From contig JAUZQM010000035.1 in NCBI GenBank assembly GCA_030950985.1, positions 1 through 46,412 on the forward strand: a stretch of DNA of 46,412 bases, written 5' to 3'. The stretch comes from Mariprofundaceae bacterium (GTDB lineage: Bacteria > Pseudomonadota > Zetaproteobacteria > Mariprofundales > Mariprofundaceae). Below the pieces are notes generated by a model. The model saw only the letters and a program-made list of their open reading frames with translations, searched no databases and had not been told where the DNA came from. The translations under genes were made by a program, and so were the position numbers. Shown piece after piece: positions 1 through 8,754 of this stretch (position 1 is its first letter; each line of letters starts with the position of its first letter).

Positions 1-1
1 T

Positions 2-76
2 GGGATAGGTAAGGTGCGCCACCTTTCGGTCAGGGCGGCTTTGGCTATTTATCTTGATCGGCTTTGTATGAGTTAG
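2..76 (+). CDS. 3' end of an RNA methyltransferase-like gene (PF09936/TrmD-associated type), truncated by window start
   Basis: Frame 2 reads [24 protein letters not shown]; 'HLSVRxAxAIxLDRL' resembles the C-terminus of SAM-dependent RNA methyltransferases found next to trmD/rplS; immediately upstream of rplS. Confidence 0.55.
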   Translation, partial: GIGKVRHLSVRAALAIYLDRLCMS

Positions 77-90
77 TTTGGAGGCATGAG

Positions 91-459
91 ATGCGTGCGT
101 TGGATGATGTAACAAAAGATCAGTTGCGTAGTGATATTCCGACATTCCGTGAGGGCGATACCGTCCGTGTGAATGTTCGTGTAGTCGATTTTAAAGATGG
201 CAAGAAAGGCGTTGAAAAACGTGAACGTTTACAAGCCTATGAAGGTGTAGTGATTGCTCGCCATAATAAAGGCATTTCAAGTAGTTTTACAGTCCGTAAA
301 ATTTCTAGCAATATTGGTGTTGAGCGTATTTTTCCATTGCACTCCCCCATGTTAGAAAGTATTACAGTGGTTCGTAGCGGTCGTGTTCGCCGTGCGAAAT
401 TGTATTACTTGCGTGAACTGCGTGGTAAGGCAGCGCGTATTCGCGAACGCCGTTATTAA
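91..459 (+). CDS. rplS: 50S ribosomal protein L19
   Basis: [56 protein letters not shown]...; ATG at 91 preceded by GGAGG; the track ORF start at 64 is too far upstream. Confidence 0.96.
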   Translation: MRALDDVTKDQLRSDIPTFREGDTVRVNVRVVDFKDGKKGVEKRERLQAYEGVVIARHNKGISSSFTVRKISSNIGVERIFPLHSPMLESITVVRSGRVRRAKLYYLRELRGKAARIRERRY

Positions 460-500
460 GTTGTTTTTGGGCATCGCCCTTTATTCGTATTAGTGTATTA

Positions 501-532
501 AAAAACGAGGGCTCCTAGTGAGCCCTCGTTTT
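501..532 (+). terminator. Rho-independent terminator after rplS
   Basis: AAAACGAGGGCT-cctagtg-AGCCCTCGTTTT: GC-rich perfect stem flanked by A/T tracts. Confidence 0.88.
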
Positions 533-564
533 CGTTGTATTTTATGATGTATTTGGAGTGAAAG

Positions 565-1824
565 ATGTCAAATCGTAAAGATTTCTTTGAAGCAGACTTA
601 AATGATGACGTGGTGGTGGATGCCATTGCTGAAGAATTAGGTCGCCAACAACACACATTAGAATTGATTGCCAGTGAAAATATTGTGTCAAAAGCTGTGA
701 TGCAGGCACAAGGTTCAGTGATGACCAATAAGTATGCTGAAGGCTACCCTAACCGTCGTTATTATGGTGGCTGTGAACATGTGGATAAGGTTGAAAGCTT
801 AGCTCAAGCGCGTGCGAAAGAAATTTTTGGTGTGAAACACGCCAATGTTCAACCTCATTCAGGATCGCAAGCCAATATGGCAGTCTATATGGCTGTGATG
901 AACCCTGGTGATACGGTCATGGGTATGGATTTGGCACATGGTGGACATCTCACACATGGTTGCCCTGTGAACTTTTCTGGACTTTTATACAATGTGGTTG
1001 CTTACGGTGTCCGTGAATCGGATCAACGTATTGATTATGATGTGATGCAAGCGTTGGCTGAAGAGCACAAGCCAAAGATGATTATTGGTGGCGCATCCGC
1101 TTATGAACGTGAGATTGATTTTAAACGTATGCGTGAAATTGCGGATTCTGTAGGTGCGATTTTGTTTGTTGATATGGCACATTACGCAGGTTTGATTGCG
1201 GCTGGTGTGTATCCAAGTCCTGTTGGTCATGCGCATGTAATAACCACAACGACGCATAAAACCTTGCGCGGCCCGCGTGGTGGTATGATTTTAACCGATG
1301 ATGATGATTTGGCGAAGAAGTTAAATTCGCGTATTTTCCCTGGTATTCAAGGTGGACCATTGATGCATGTGATCGCTGCAAAAGCGGTTGCCTTTGGTGA
1401 AGCTTTGGGCGAACAGTTTAAAGCCGATCAAGTACAAGTGATTAAGAATGCACGCAGCTTGGCGGACACCTTAACGGCGGGTGGTTTTAAAGTGGTTTCG
1501 GGTGGTACTGATTGCCATATGTTCCGTTTGGATGTGCGTCCTCAGGGTATTACTGGGAAAGTGGCTGAACATGCCTTGGAAGCAGCGGGTATTACCACCA
1601 ATAAAAATACCATTCCATTCGATCCTGAATCCCCATTTGTAACGTCAGGTATTCGTATTGGTGCGTCTGTGATTACAGCACGCGGTATGCAAGAAGCTGA
1701 AGCCACACAAATTGGTGAGATGATTCTTCGTGTGTTGAAATCGCCTGAAGATACGGCGTTGCAAGCAACCGTGAAGGCGGAAGTTCGTGCCTTGACTGAT
1801 CGCTTCCCAATTTACACGGCTTAA
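565..1824 (+). CDS. glyA: Serine hydroxymethyltransferase
   Basis: Full-length [24 protein letters not shown]..., [17 protein letters not shown]. Confidence 0.97.
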   Translation: MSNRKDFFEADLNDDVVVDAIAEELGRQQHTLELIASENIVSKAVMQAQGSVMTNKYAEGYPNRRYYGGCEHVDKVESLAQARAKEIFGVKHANVQPHSGSQANMAVYMAVMNPGDTVMGMDLAHGGHLTHGCPVNFSGLLYNVVAYGVRESDQRIDYDVMQALAEEHKPKMIIGGASAYEREIDFKRMREIADSVGAILFVDMAHYAGLIAAGVYPSPVGHAHVITTTTHKTLRGPRGGMILTDDDDLAKKLNSRIFPGIQGGPLMHVIAAKAVAFGEALGEQFKADQVQVIKNARSLADTLTAGGFKVVSGGTDCHMFRLDVRPQGITGKVAEHALEAAGITTNKNTIPFDPESPFVTSGIRIGASVITARGMQEAEATQIGEMILRVLKSPEDTALQATVKAEVRALTDRFPIYTA

Positions 1825-1843
1825 GCTTGTATTTTGGACTGTC

Positions 1844-1972
1844 CTAGATGTTTCTTCTGAGGATATGGCATATGTTCGTTTTGCCTCAGTATACCGCGAA
1901 TTTAAAGATGAATTTTTGGCTGCTGTGAAGTCCGCTATGAGGACTGATGCTGTCAAGCAAAGGAGTAAGTGA
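1844..1972 (+). pseudogene. nrdR: C-terminal remnant of transcriptional repressor NrdR
   Basis: Frame starting at 1844 reads [42 protein letters not shown]; 'AYVRFASVYREFKD' matches the conserved NrdR C-terminal signature. Zn-ribbon and ATP-cone are absent. glyA-nrdR is a commonly seen gene order. Not in the ORF track. Confidence 0.78.
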
Positions 1973-3051
1973 TGGCTGTGAAAATTGCAGTATTACCAGG
2001 TGATGGTATTGGTCCTGAAATTGTAAATGAAGCACTTAAAGTCTTGGATGTATTGAATCAAACGTTTGATTTGGGTGCAACATGGCAAGAAGCTGTGATT
2101 GGTGGAGCAGCGTATGATGCTGAACAAAATCCATATCCTGCCTCAACCCAGACTTTAGCAAGAGCTTCTGATGCCGTACTTTTGGGTGCTGTGGGTGGCC
2201 CTCAATGGGAAGCTTTGGATAAACCTTTGCGCCCTGAAGCAGGCTTACTCCGTATTCGTGAAGATTTAGGGCTGTTTGCGAATTATCGTCCAACAAAAGT
2301 CTTTGATCAGTTGTTAGATGCTTCCACCTTAAAGCCCGAAGTGGTGCAAGGTGTGGATATTCTTGTGGTACGCGAATTGGTTTCGGGCATTTATTTTGGC
2401 GAACCACGTGGTTTTGAAGAATACAAAGGCGAACGCAGTGGTTTTAATACCATGCGTTATCGTGAAAGTGAAGTGCGCGGGATTGCCCGTAAAGCATTTG
2501 AAGCCGCACGTTTACGCTCCAATAAAGTCTGTAGTGTTGGCAAGTCCAATGTATTGGAAGTGTCTGAATTATGGCGTGAGATTGTGATAGAAGTCCATCA
2601 AGCGGAGTTTCCTGATGTTGAATTATCCCATATGTATGTGGATAACGCGGCGATGCAATTGATTCGCAATCCCAAGCAATTTGATGTCATTGTGACAAGT
2701 AACTTGTTTGGCGATATTTTATCTGACGAGGCTTCCATGCTGACAGGCTCGATTGGTATGTTGCCATCGGCATCGATTGGCGAAGAATTTGCTATGTATG
2801 AACCAATTCATGGTTCGGCTCCTGATATTGCAGGTCAAGATAAAGCCAATCCTTTAGCTACGATTCTTTCAGTCGCCATGATGCTACGTTTTTCATTAAA
2901 CCGTGAAGATTTGGCTGAAAAAGTGGAACAGGCAGTTGAAACCACATTGGATGCAGGTGTTCGTACTGTTGATTTAGCCAATGGCGAAGTTTCAGTGTCT
3001 TGCTCGGACATGGGCAATGCGGTTTGTAAGGCATTGGAGGCGTTGGCATGA
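1972..3051 (+). CDS. leuB: 3-isopropylmalate dehydrogenase
   Basis: [25 protein letters not shown]..., [25 protein letters not shown] upstream. Confidence 0.97.
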   Translation: MAVKIAVLPGDGIGPEIVNEALKVLDVLNQTFDLGATWQEAVIGGAAYDAEQNPYPASTQTLARASDAVLLGAVGGPQWEALDKPLRPEAGLLRIREDLGLFANYRPTKVFDQLLDASTLKPEVVQGVDILVVRELVSGIYFGEPRGFEEYKGERSGFNTMRYRESEVRGIARKAFEAARLRSNKVCSVGKSNVLEVSELWREIVIEVHQAEFPDVELSHMYVDNAAMQLIRNPKQFDVIVTSNLFGDILSDEASMLTGSIGMLPSASIGEEFAMYEPIHGSAPDIAGQDKANPLATILSVAMMLRFSLNREDLAEKVEQAVETTLDAGVRTVDLANGEVSVSCSDMGNAVCKALEALA

Positions 3052-4091
3052 CAGAGCATAATTTGGAAGCTTTTTTACCAAAGAAAGAGGGTTATGTGGT
3101 TGCTGTTGTCGGTGCAACGGGTGCTGTAGGTCAAACTATGTTGGAAATTTTGCAAGAACGTAAGTTTCCAATCTCTAAGATCATTCCTGTAGCTTCAAGT
3201 CGTAGTGCAGGTTCATTGATTGAATTTAACGATGAAAGTTATGAAGTGGAAGATTTGGATGGGTTTGACCCTGAAGGTGTGGATATTGCTTTATTTTCTG
3301 CGGGTGGTGGAACTTCGAAACAACATGCCCCACGTTTTGCAGAAGCAGGTTGTTATGTCATCGATAATTCTAGCGCGTGGCGTATGAATGAAGATATTGG
3401 ATTGCTTGTACCTGAAGTAAATCCTAATGATTTAGAAATGGCGCGTCATAACCGTATCATTGCCAATCCCAATTGTTCAACGATTCAAATGGTGGTTGCG
3501 TTAAATCCTTTGCATGCTGTCGTACCTATTAAAAGGGTGAATGTTTCGACATATCAAGCCGTTTCGGGTGGTGGTGGTAAAGCAATTGAAGAATTAGCCA
3601 AGCAAACGGCCTCATTGTTGAATGGTGAAACGGCAAAAGTGAATGTATTTCCTGCGCGTATTGCCTTTAATGTGATTCCTCATATCGATGTTTTTCTTGA
3701 AAATGGTTACACCAAAGAAGAACAGAAAATGATTGATGAAACAGTGAAAATTATGCATGCCGATATTGCAGTCACAGCAACAACGGTTCGTGTACCTGTG
3801 TTTTATGGTCATTCAGAAGCCGTGAATATTACATTCGAAGATGAAATGACAGCAGATCATGCTCGTCAAATTTTGGCGGATGCTGAAGGTATCTGTGTGA
3901 TCGATGATCCAGCCAGTGAGGATTATCCTTTGGCATCTGATGCGGCTGGAACGGATCCAGTTTGGGTGGGACGTATTCGAGAAGATGCTTCGTGTGCCAA
4001 CTCCTTGCACTTGTGGGTGGTGGCAGATAATATCCGTAAGGGTGCTGCATTGAACGCGATTCAAATTGCAGAATTATTGATTGCTCAGTGA
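3048..4091 (+). CDS. asd: Aspartate-semialdehyde dehydrogenase
   Basis: [42 protein letters not shown] active-site Cys motif; 4-bp overlap with leuB. Confidence 0.96.
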   Translation: MTEHNLEAFLPKKEGYVVAVVGATGAVGQTMLEILQERKFPISKIIPVASSRSAGSLIEFNDESYEVEDLDGFDPEGVDIALFSAGGGTSKQHAPRFAEAGCYVIDNSSAWRMNEDIGLLVPEVNPNDLEMARHNRIIANPNCSTIQMVVALNPLHAVVPIKRVNVSTYQAVSGGGGKAIEELAKQTASLLNGETAKVNVFPARIAFNVIPHIDVFLENGYTKEEQKMIDETVKIMHADIAVTATTVRVPVFYGHSEAVNITFEDEMTADHARQILADAEGICVIDDPASEDYPLASDAAGTDPVWVGRIREDASCANSLHLWVVADNIRKGAALNAIQIAELLIAQ

Positions 4092-4126
4092 TGAGATTGA
4101 TTTCTATTTATCCTAGGGAGGCAGGT

Positions 4127-6583
4127 ATGTATCGTCATATCATGCGTATTGTTTGCGCATTTGCGTTGTCAATATTAAGTATTTCAGGGGTGGCTCAAGC
4201 TGTCTCTTTGGGGAAAATTGATGTCGCTAGTCATTTGGGCGAACCTTTTTATGCGGAAGTTCCTTTAGGCTTAGAAGATGGTGAGTCTATTGCTAATGTA
4301 TTTGTGAGTTTGGCAACAGACTCGGATTACCGTTTGCTAGAAGTGTTTCATGATGCGGCAGTGGATGCGATTAAGGTTAATATTAAACGTGATAAACGTG
4401 GTAATCGTATGGAGCTTTCATCACCTCAACCCCTAAAACTTCCTTTTTTCAATGTTATTTTGAAGGTGAAACAAGGTCGGGCAACTCATTTTAAGAAATT
4501 TTCAGTGTTTCTTGATTTGCCTAAACTGGCCAATCAATTACCTCAAAAACATGCTGTGAAACCAATAGTTCAGAAACCTATGATGGTTAATCCTTTGCCT
4601 TCAGATGCTACTTCAGTAGCAACGGTTCAAGACCATGCGAGTAAAAAGGCTAACTTTTGGGCGCGTACTCAGCGTTATGGTCCGATGGTATTTGGTGATA
4701 CCATTACAACAGTGGCGCAACGTTTACGTGTCGATCAACGTTTCAGTACGAAACAAGTCATGTTGGCACTGTTTGAAAAAAATCAACAAAAATTTACCCA
4801 AAAAAACATTAATTTAATTAAAGCAGGCACTTATCTTGATGTACCGACAGCTGATGAAGTCATGCGGCATAATGATGTTGAAGCGCGTCAAATCTTACGT
4901 CAACATTCCGTTGATTGGAAAAAGCTTACTGAGCAAAAACGATATGCGAAGGTAAAGGAAGCGCAAAAGAATCGTTACGCGAAGCATGTTGTGATGGGCG
5001 AAAAAGCAATGGGTGTGGCGAAACATCCAGAAGCCATAAAAAATGCACCGAATCATAAGCTAAAAGATACGCATGATTCTCTTTCAAAGGGTGCTCATGG
5101 CAATGTGATTGAAAATGCAACGCGATCATTGTTAAAACAAGAAAATAATGATCTTAAGAAACGTCTTAAGAATTTAGAAGGGACATTATCTAAAATATCA
5201 TCTCAGCCGACGAATGAAGAAGCATTGGCTGCATTAACAGCACAAGAAAAAAGACTTGAAATAAAGTTGGCTCGTCAAAATGGCGCGCTGCAAAAGGCGC
5301 AACAAGAGCTTCTTGCACAGCAGGCTAATGAGAGCGGAATTGGTTTATTAACGTGGATTTTAATTGCTGTTGTGACTTTATTATCCATGTTGATTGGTTA
5401 CCTTGTATATATGCTAAAAGGAAATCGTCAACATCCAGTAAAACAAGAACCGAAAGCTAAAGCTGCTCAAGCCAGTGAATTAGATGATCTATCTACTCAT
5501 AATGGTTTTGATGAACCTAGTATGGATGAACCGAATACTGATCTAAGGGATGTTGTGGAAGCTGCGGATGCCTTTGAAGATATTCCAGATTTGACTAATG
5601 AAGATACATCCGAAATGGAAGCTTTTCAGGACCTTGAAGAAGAACCTGATCCTAATGTCGATTATTTATCTGAAGCAGATGTGTATATGCGCTACGGCAT
5701 GGATGATGAAGCTGAAAAGCAAATTAATATGGCATTGCGTTTGCGAGAAGATAATAAAGATGGGCATATTAAACGTGTTAAAATAAGGCATGCACGTGGC
5801 GATGAAGCTGGCGTTAAGGAAGCATTGAAAACAGCAAAGGTTGCTTTGGTAGGTTCATCTTTAGCGACGTTTATGACTTTTTATGAGGGACTTGTAAGTG
5901 GTGTTGAAAGTGGATCTGATGTGGCAGTACCTGAGGATGCTACATCCAATGTAGGAGAATTTGATTTACCAGATTTATCTAATGATGAAAAAGTAGATTT
6001 GGATTCAGATGACTTGGATTTAAGTGCGATGAATTGGTCTGTAGATGACTTGGACTTTAAAGGAAGTGAATCTTCAGGCTTAGATTTGCTTAATAAAGAT
6101 ACAGGATCTTCTGATGATATAGCTACGATGGATGTATCCGATGAATTAAATTTGGATGATATTTCATTGAGTGATTTTGATTCAGATTCCAGCGACTTAC
6201 TTTCTGATGCTGATGATTCGTCGAATCTTATTTCTGACCATGAATCAATGACCACAATAGATGATGTATCCGATGAGTTAAATTTGGATGATCTAGATTT
6301 GAACGATATGAAAAGTCTTGATTTAAATGCCGTGAATCATGATGCTAATTTAGAAGAATTTACCAGTACAATCCAAGCGCCGTTGAAAGAGCTTGGCGTT
6401 GATAATAATGATCTAGATGAAAGTAGTGAACATTTGGAAGATGTTGATGCAAATGATTTAGATTTTGGTGAGTTGAATTTGGATGATTTTGAAGAAAATA
6501 ATTCAAATACGAAGGATGATTTCGACGCTAGTTTGGAATTGGATAGCCTTTTAAGTGAGTTGGATAATTTCTCTACGAAATAA
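4127..6583 (+). CDS. fimV: FimV-like protein (N-terminal FimV domain, TM segment, acidic C-terminal region with TPR-like/FimV C-terminal motif)
   Basis: SLGKIDVASHLGEPFYAEVPL N-terminal FimV domain; single TM (LLTWILIAVVTLLSMLIGYLVYML); Asp-rich C-terminus; follows asd as in asd-fimV loci. Start at 4127 with GGGAGG RBS. Confidence 0.85.
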   Translation: MYRHIMRIVCAFALSILSISGVAQAVSLGKIDVASHLGEPFYAEVPLGLEDGESIANVFVSLATDSDYRLLEVFHDAAVDAIKVNIKRDKRGNRMELSSPQPLKLPFFNVILKVKQGRATHFKKFSVFLDLPKLANQLPQKHAVKPIVQKPMMVNPLPSDATSVATVQDHASKKANFWARTQRYGPMVFGDTITTVAQRLRVDQRFSTKQVMLALFEKNQQKFTQKNINLIKAGTYLDVPTADEVMRHNDVEARQILRQHSVDWKKLTEQKRYAKVKEAQKNRYAKHVVMGEKAMGVAKHPEAIKNAPNHKLKDTHDSLSKGAHGNVIENATRSLLKQENNDLKKRLKNLEGTLSKISSQPTNEEALAALTAQEKRLEIKLARQNGALQKAQQELLAQQANESGIGLLTWILIAVVTLLSMLIGYLVYMLKGNRQHPVKQEPKAKAAQASELDDLSTHNGFDEPSMDEPNTDLRDVVEAADAFEDIPDLTNEDTSEMEAFQDLEEEPDPNVDYLSEADVYMRYGMDDEAEKQINMALRLREDNKDGHIKRVKIRHARGDEAGVKEALKTAKVALVGSSLATFMTFYEGLVSGVESGSDVAVPEDATSNVGEFDLPDLSNDEKVDLDSDDLDLSAMNWSVDDLDFKGSESSGLDLLNKDTGSSDDIATMDVSDELNLDDISLSDFDSDSSDLLSDADDSSNLISDHESMTTIDDVSDELNLDDLDLNDMKSLDLNAVNHDANLEEFTSTIQAPLKELGVDNNDLDESSEHLEDVDANDLDFGELNLDDFEENNSNTKDDFDASLELDSLLSELDNFSTK

Positions 6584-6603
6584 TCATTAGACTCATGTAT
6601 TGT

Positions 6604-6798
6604 CATTCTCGAATACTTGTGTCGAGAATCTATGGGAATAATTTTTTTACGCCCCCTCCGCTCACTCTACCAGAAATACTGGTGTCGGAGAGGGGGTGTT
6701 TCAAACAACAAACTGATGTTATGCAGACCGTCATTCCCGTGGTCTTTTAATCGGGAATCTAAACATAGATTCTCGATACAAGTATTCGAGGGTGACGA
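6604..6798. repeat. Composite intergenic hairpin repeat island between fimV and uup
   Basis: Left arm CATTCTCGAATACTTGTGTCGAGAATCTATG (6604-6634) is the near reverse complement of 6764-6794. Internal element-like end ACTGATGTTATGCAGACCGTCATTCCCG...CGGGAATC begins at 6712. Confidence 0.8.
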
Positions 6799-6829
6799 TG
6801 TAGCTTAGATGTTAACGTCATACTTGAAT

Positions 6830-8752
6830 TTAACTAAAACGGGCTTGTTTTTCTTCAAGTTGTTCCCAAGTTTCATAGGCAGTTTTTAAGTTTTTTTCTA
6901 ACTCACTGATTTTCTTTTGGTCAGCTTGATAGGATTCTGCTTGTTCTAAAAAATAATTAGGATCACAAAAACGTTGTTCAATGGCTGCTTTTTCTGTTTC
7001 CATTGCTTCGATGGTTTGTGGTAATTGCTCCAATAAATTTTGCTCTTTATAGGATAATTTATGCGCAACTTTATTGGGTTGAATGCTTTCTTTTACCTGT
7101 GTTTGTGTTGTTTCTAAAGGCTTAGATTGAGTGCTTTGACGTTCTTTCCATGCTTGATAATCAGAATAACCACCCTCAATAGGAATGATTTTTCCATCAC
7201 CTTCAAAAGCTAAAATACGTGATGCAACACGATCCATAAAAGCACGATCATGACTAACAACCAAAATGGTGCCTTTGTATTGGGTCAAGGCTTTTTCCAG
7301 TACAGCCAGTGTCCCAATATCCAAATCATTGGTGGGTTCATCTAAAATTAAAATGTTGGCAGGCTCCAATAAGAGTTTAGCTAATAACAAACGCCCACGT
7401 TCGCCACCTGATAAGGCTTGCACGCGTGCATTTAACCGTTCTTTATCAAAAAGAAAATCCTGCATATAACTCACAATATGACGGGGTTCGTGTCCGCCAA
7501 TTTGTACATATTGCCCACCATTAGGTGCTAAAACTTCTTTCAATTTAAGTGTGGGATCAAGCTCACGCATTTGAGTCAAAAATGCAGGAGCGAGCCTTGC
7601 ACCATGTCGAATACGTCCTTCGTCAGGTTCTAATGTACCCAATAATATATTGAGTATGGTTGTCTTACCGATGCCGTTGCCACCGACTAAACCAATGCGT
7701 TCGCCTGCTAATATTTTATGACTAAAGGACTTTGCGATGGTAATTTTTTCGCCTGATGGACGGGTAAATTGATGGCTGACATCGATACATTCCATCAATA
7801 TTTTTCCCGATTTGATGCCACTGGCAACGCGCAAGGCGACATCACCCCCATGTAAACGACGTTCGGATCGCTGCTTACGCAATGTTTCTAAAGCCCGAAC
7901 TCGTCCTTCATTGCGTGTACCGCGCGCAGGGATGCCACGTCGAATCCAACGTTCCTCATCGGCTAACACTTTATCAAATTTTCGATGTTGCGTGGATTCA
8001 ATGGCAAGAAGTTCTGCTTTTTTATCCAAATATTGCGCATACGAATAGGGAAAGTGAATGAGTTTACCGCGATCTAATTCAATAATTTCTTCTGCCACAG
8101 CATCCAAGAAATAACGGTCATGGGTAATAAATAAGACAGCACCTGGAAAGTTAGCAACAAAATCCTCCAGCCATTCAATCGATGCAACATCCAAATGATT
8201 GGTGGGTTCATCCAACAGTAACACATCAGGGTTTGTGACAATGGCACGCGCTAGTGCAACACGTCGCAACCAGCCTCCAGATAATTCACCAACATCACGA
8301 TCGGATTCTAAATTTAAGGTTGAAATCGCCATGTCGATACTGGCATGTAATTGCCATGCATTGTGATGTTCCAGTTCTGCTTGTAAGTCACTAACCGACT
8401 GTAAAGCACGATCAGAAGGATCATGTTCTAAACCTTGTAACGCCACTTGATAGGCTTCCAATGATGCAGCGATATGCCCTAAACCTTCGGCAATGACATG
8501 AAATACAGTTTGTCCTGCATCAAAATGAGGATCTTGCGGTAAATAAGCGACTTTATGACCACTTCGCATATGAATGTTGCCACTATCGGAGTCTTCGATA
8601 CCTGCCATTATTTTCAGCAAGGTAGATTTCCCTTCACCATTGCGACCAATGAGTCCAATGCGAACGCCGCGTCCAATCGATAGACTGACATCATCGAGTA
8701 AAATTTGTGAGCCAAAGGCTTTGTAGAGGTGGTTCAATTGCATGATAGGCAT
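6830..8752 (-). CDS. uup: ABC-F family ATPase, Uup-like
   Basis: Two ABC ATPase domains (GRNGEGKST, LSGGWLRRVALARA; GGNGIGKTT, LSGGERGRLLLAKLLL) and Uup-type C-terminal coiled coil (KLSYKEQNLLEQLPQTIEAME). Confidence 0.9.
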   Translation of the reverse strand: MPIMQLNHLYKAFGSQILLDDVSLSIGRGVRIGLIGRNGEGKSTLLKIMAGIEDSDSGNIHMRSGHKVAYLPQDPHFDAGQTVFHVIAEGLGHIAASLEAYQVALQGLEHDPSDRALQSVSDLQAELEHHNAWQLHASIDMAISTLNLESDRDVGELSGGWLRRVALARAIVTNPDVLLLDEPTNHLDVASIEWLEDFVANFPGAVLFITHDRYFLDAVAEEIIELDRGKLIHFPYSYAQYLDKKAELLAIESTQHRKFDKVLADEERWIRRGIPARGTRNEGRVRALETLRKQRSERRLHGGDVALRVASGIKSGKILMECIDVSHQFTRPSGEKITIAKSFSHKILAGERIGLVGGNGIGKTTILNILLGTLEPDEGRIRHGARLAPAFLTQMRELDPTLKLKEVLAPNGGQYVQIGGHEPRHIVSYMQDFLFDKERLNARVQALSGGERGRLLLAKLLLEPANILILDEPTNDLDIGTLAVLEKALTQYKGTILVVSHDRAFMDRVASRILAFEGDGKIIPIEGGYSDYQAWKERQSTQSKPLETTQTQVKESIQPNKVAHKLSYKEQNLLEQLPQTIEAMETEKAAIEQRFCDPNYFLEQAESYQADQKKISELEKNLKTAYETWEQLEEKQARFS

Positions 8753-8754
8753 AG

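Noticed and set aside
6617-6808. 63-aa ORF between fimV and uup
   Set aside because: Lies entirely in the palindromic repeat island.
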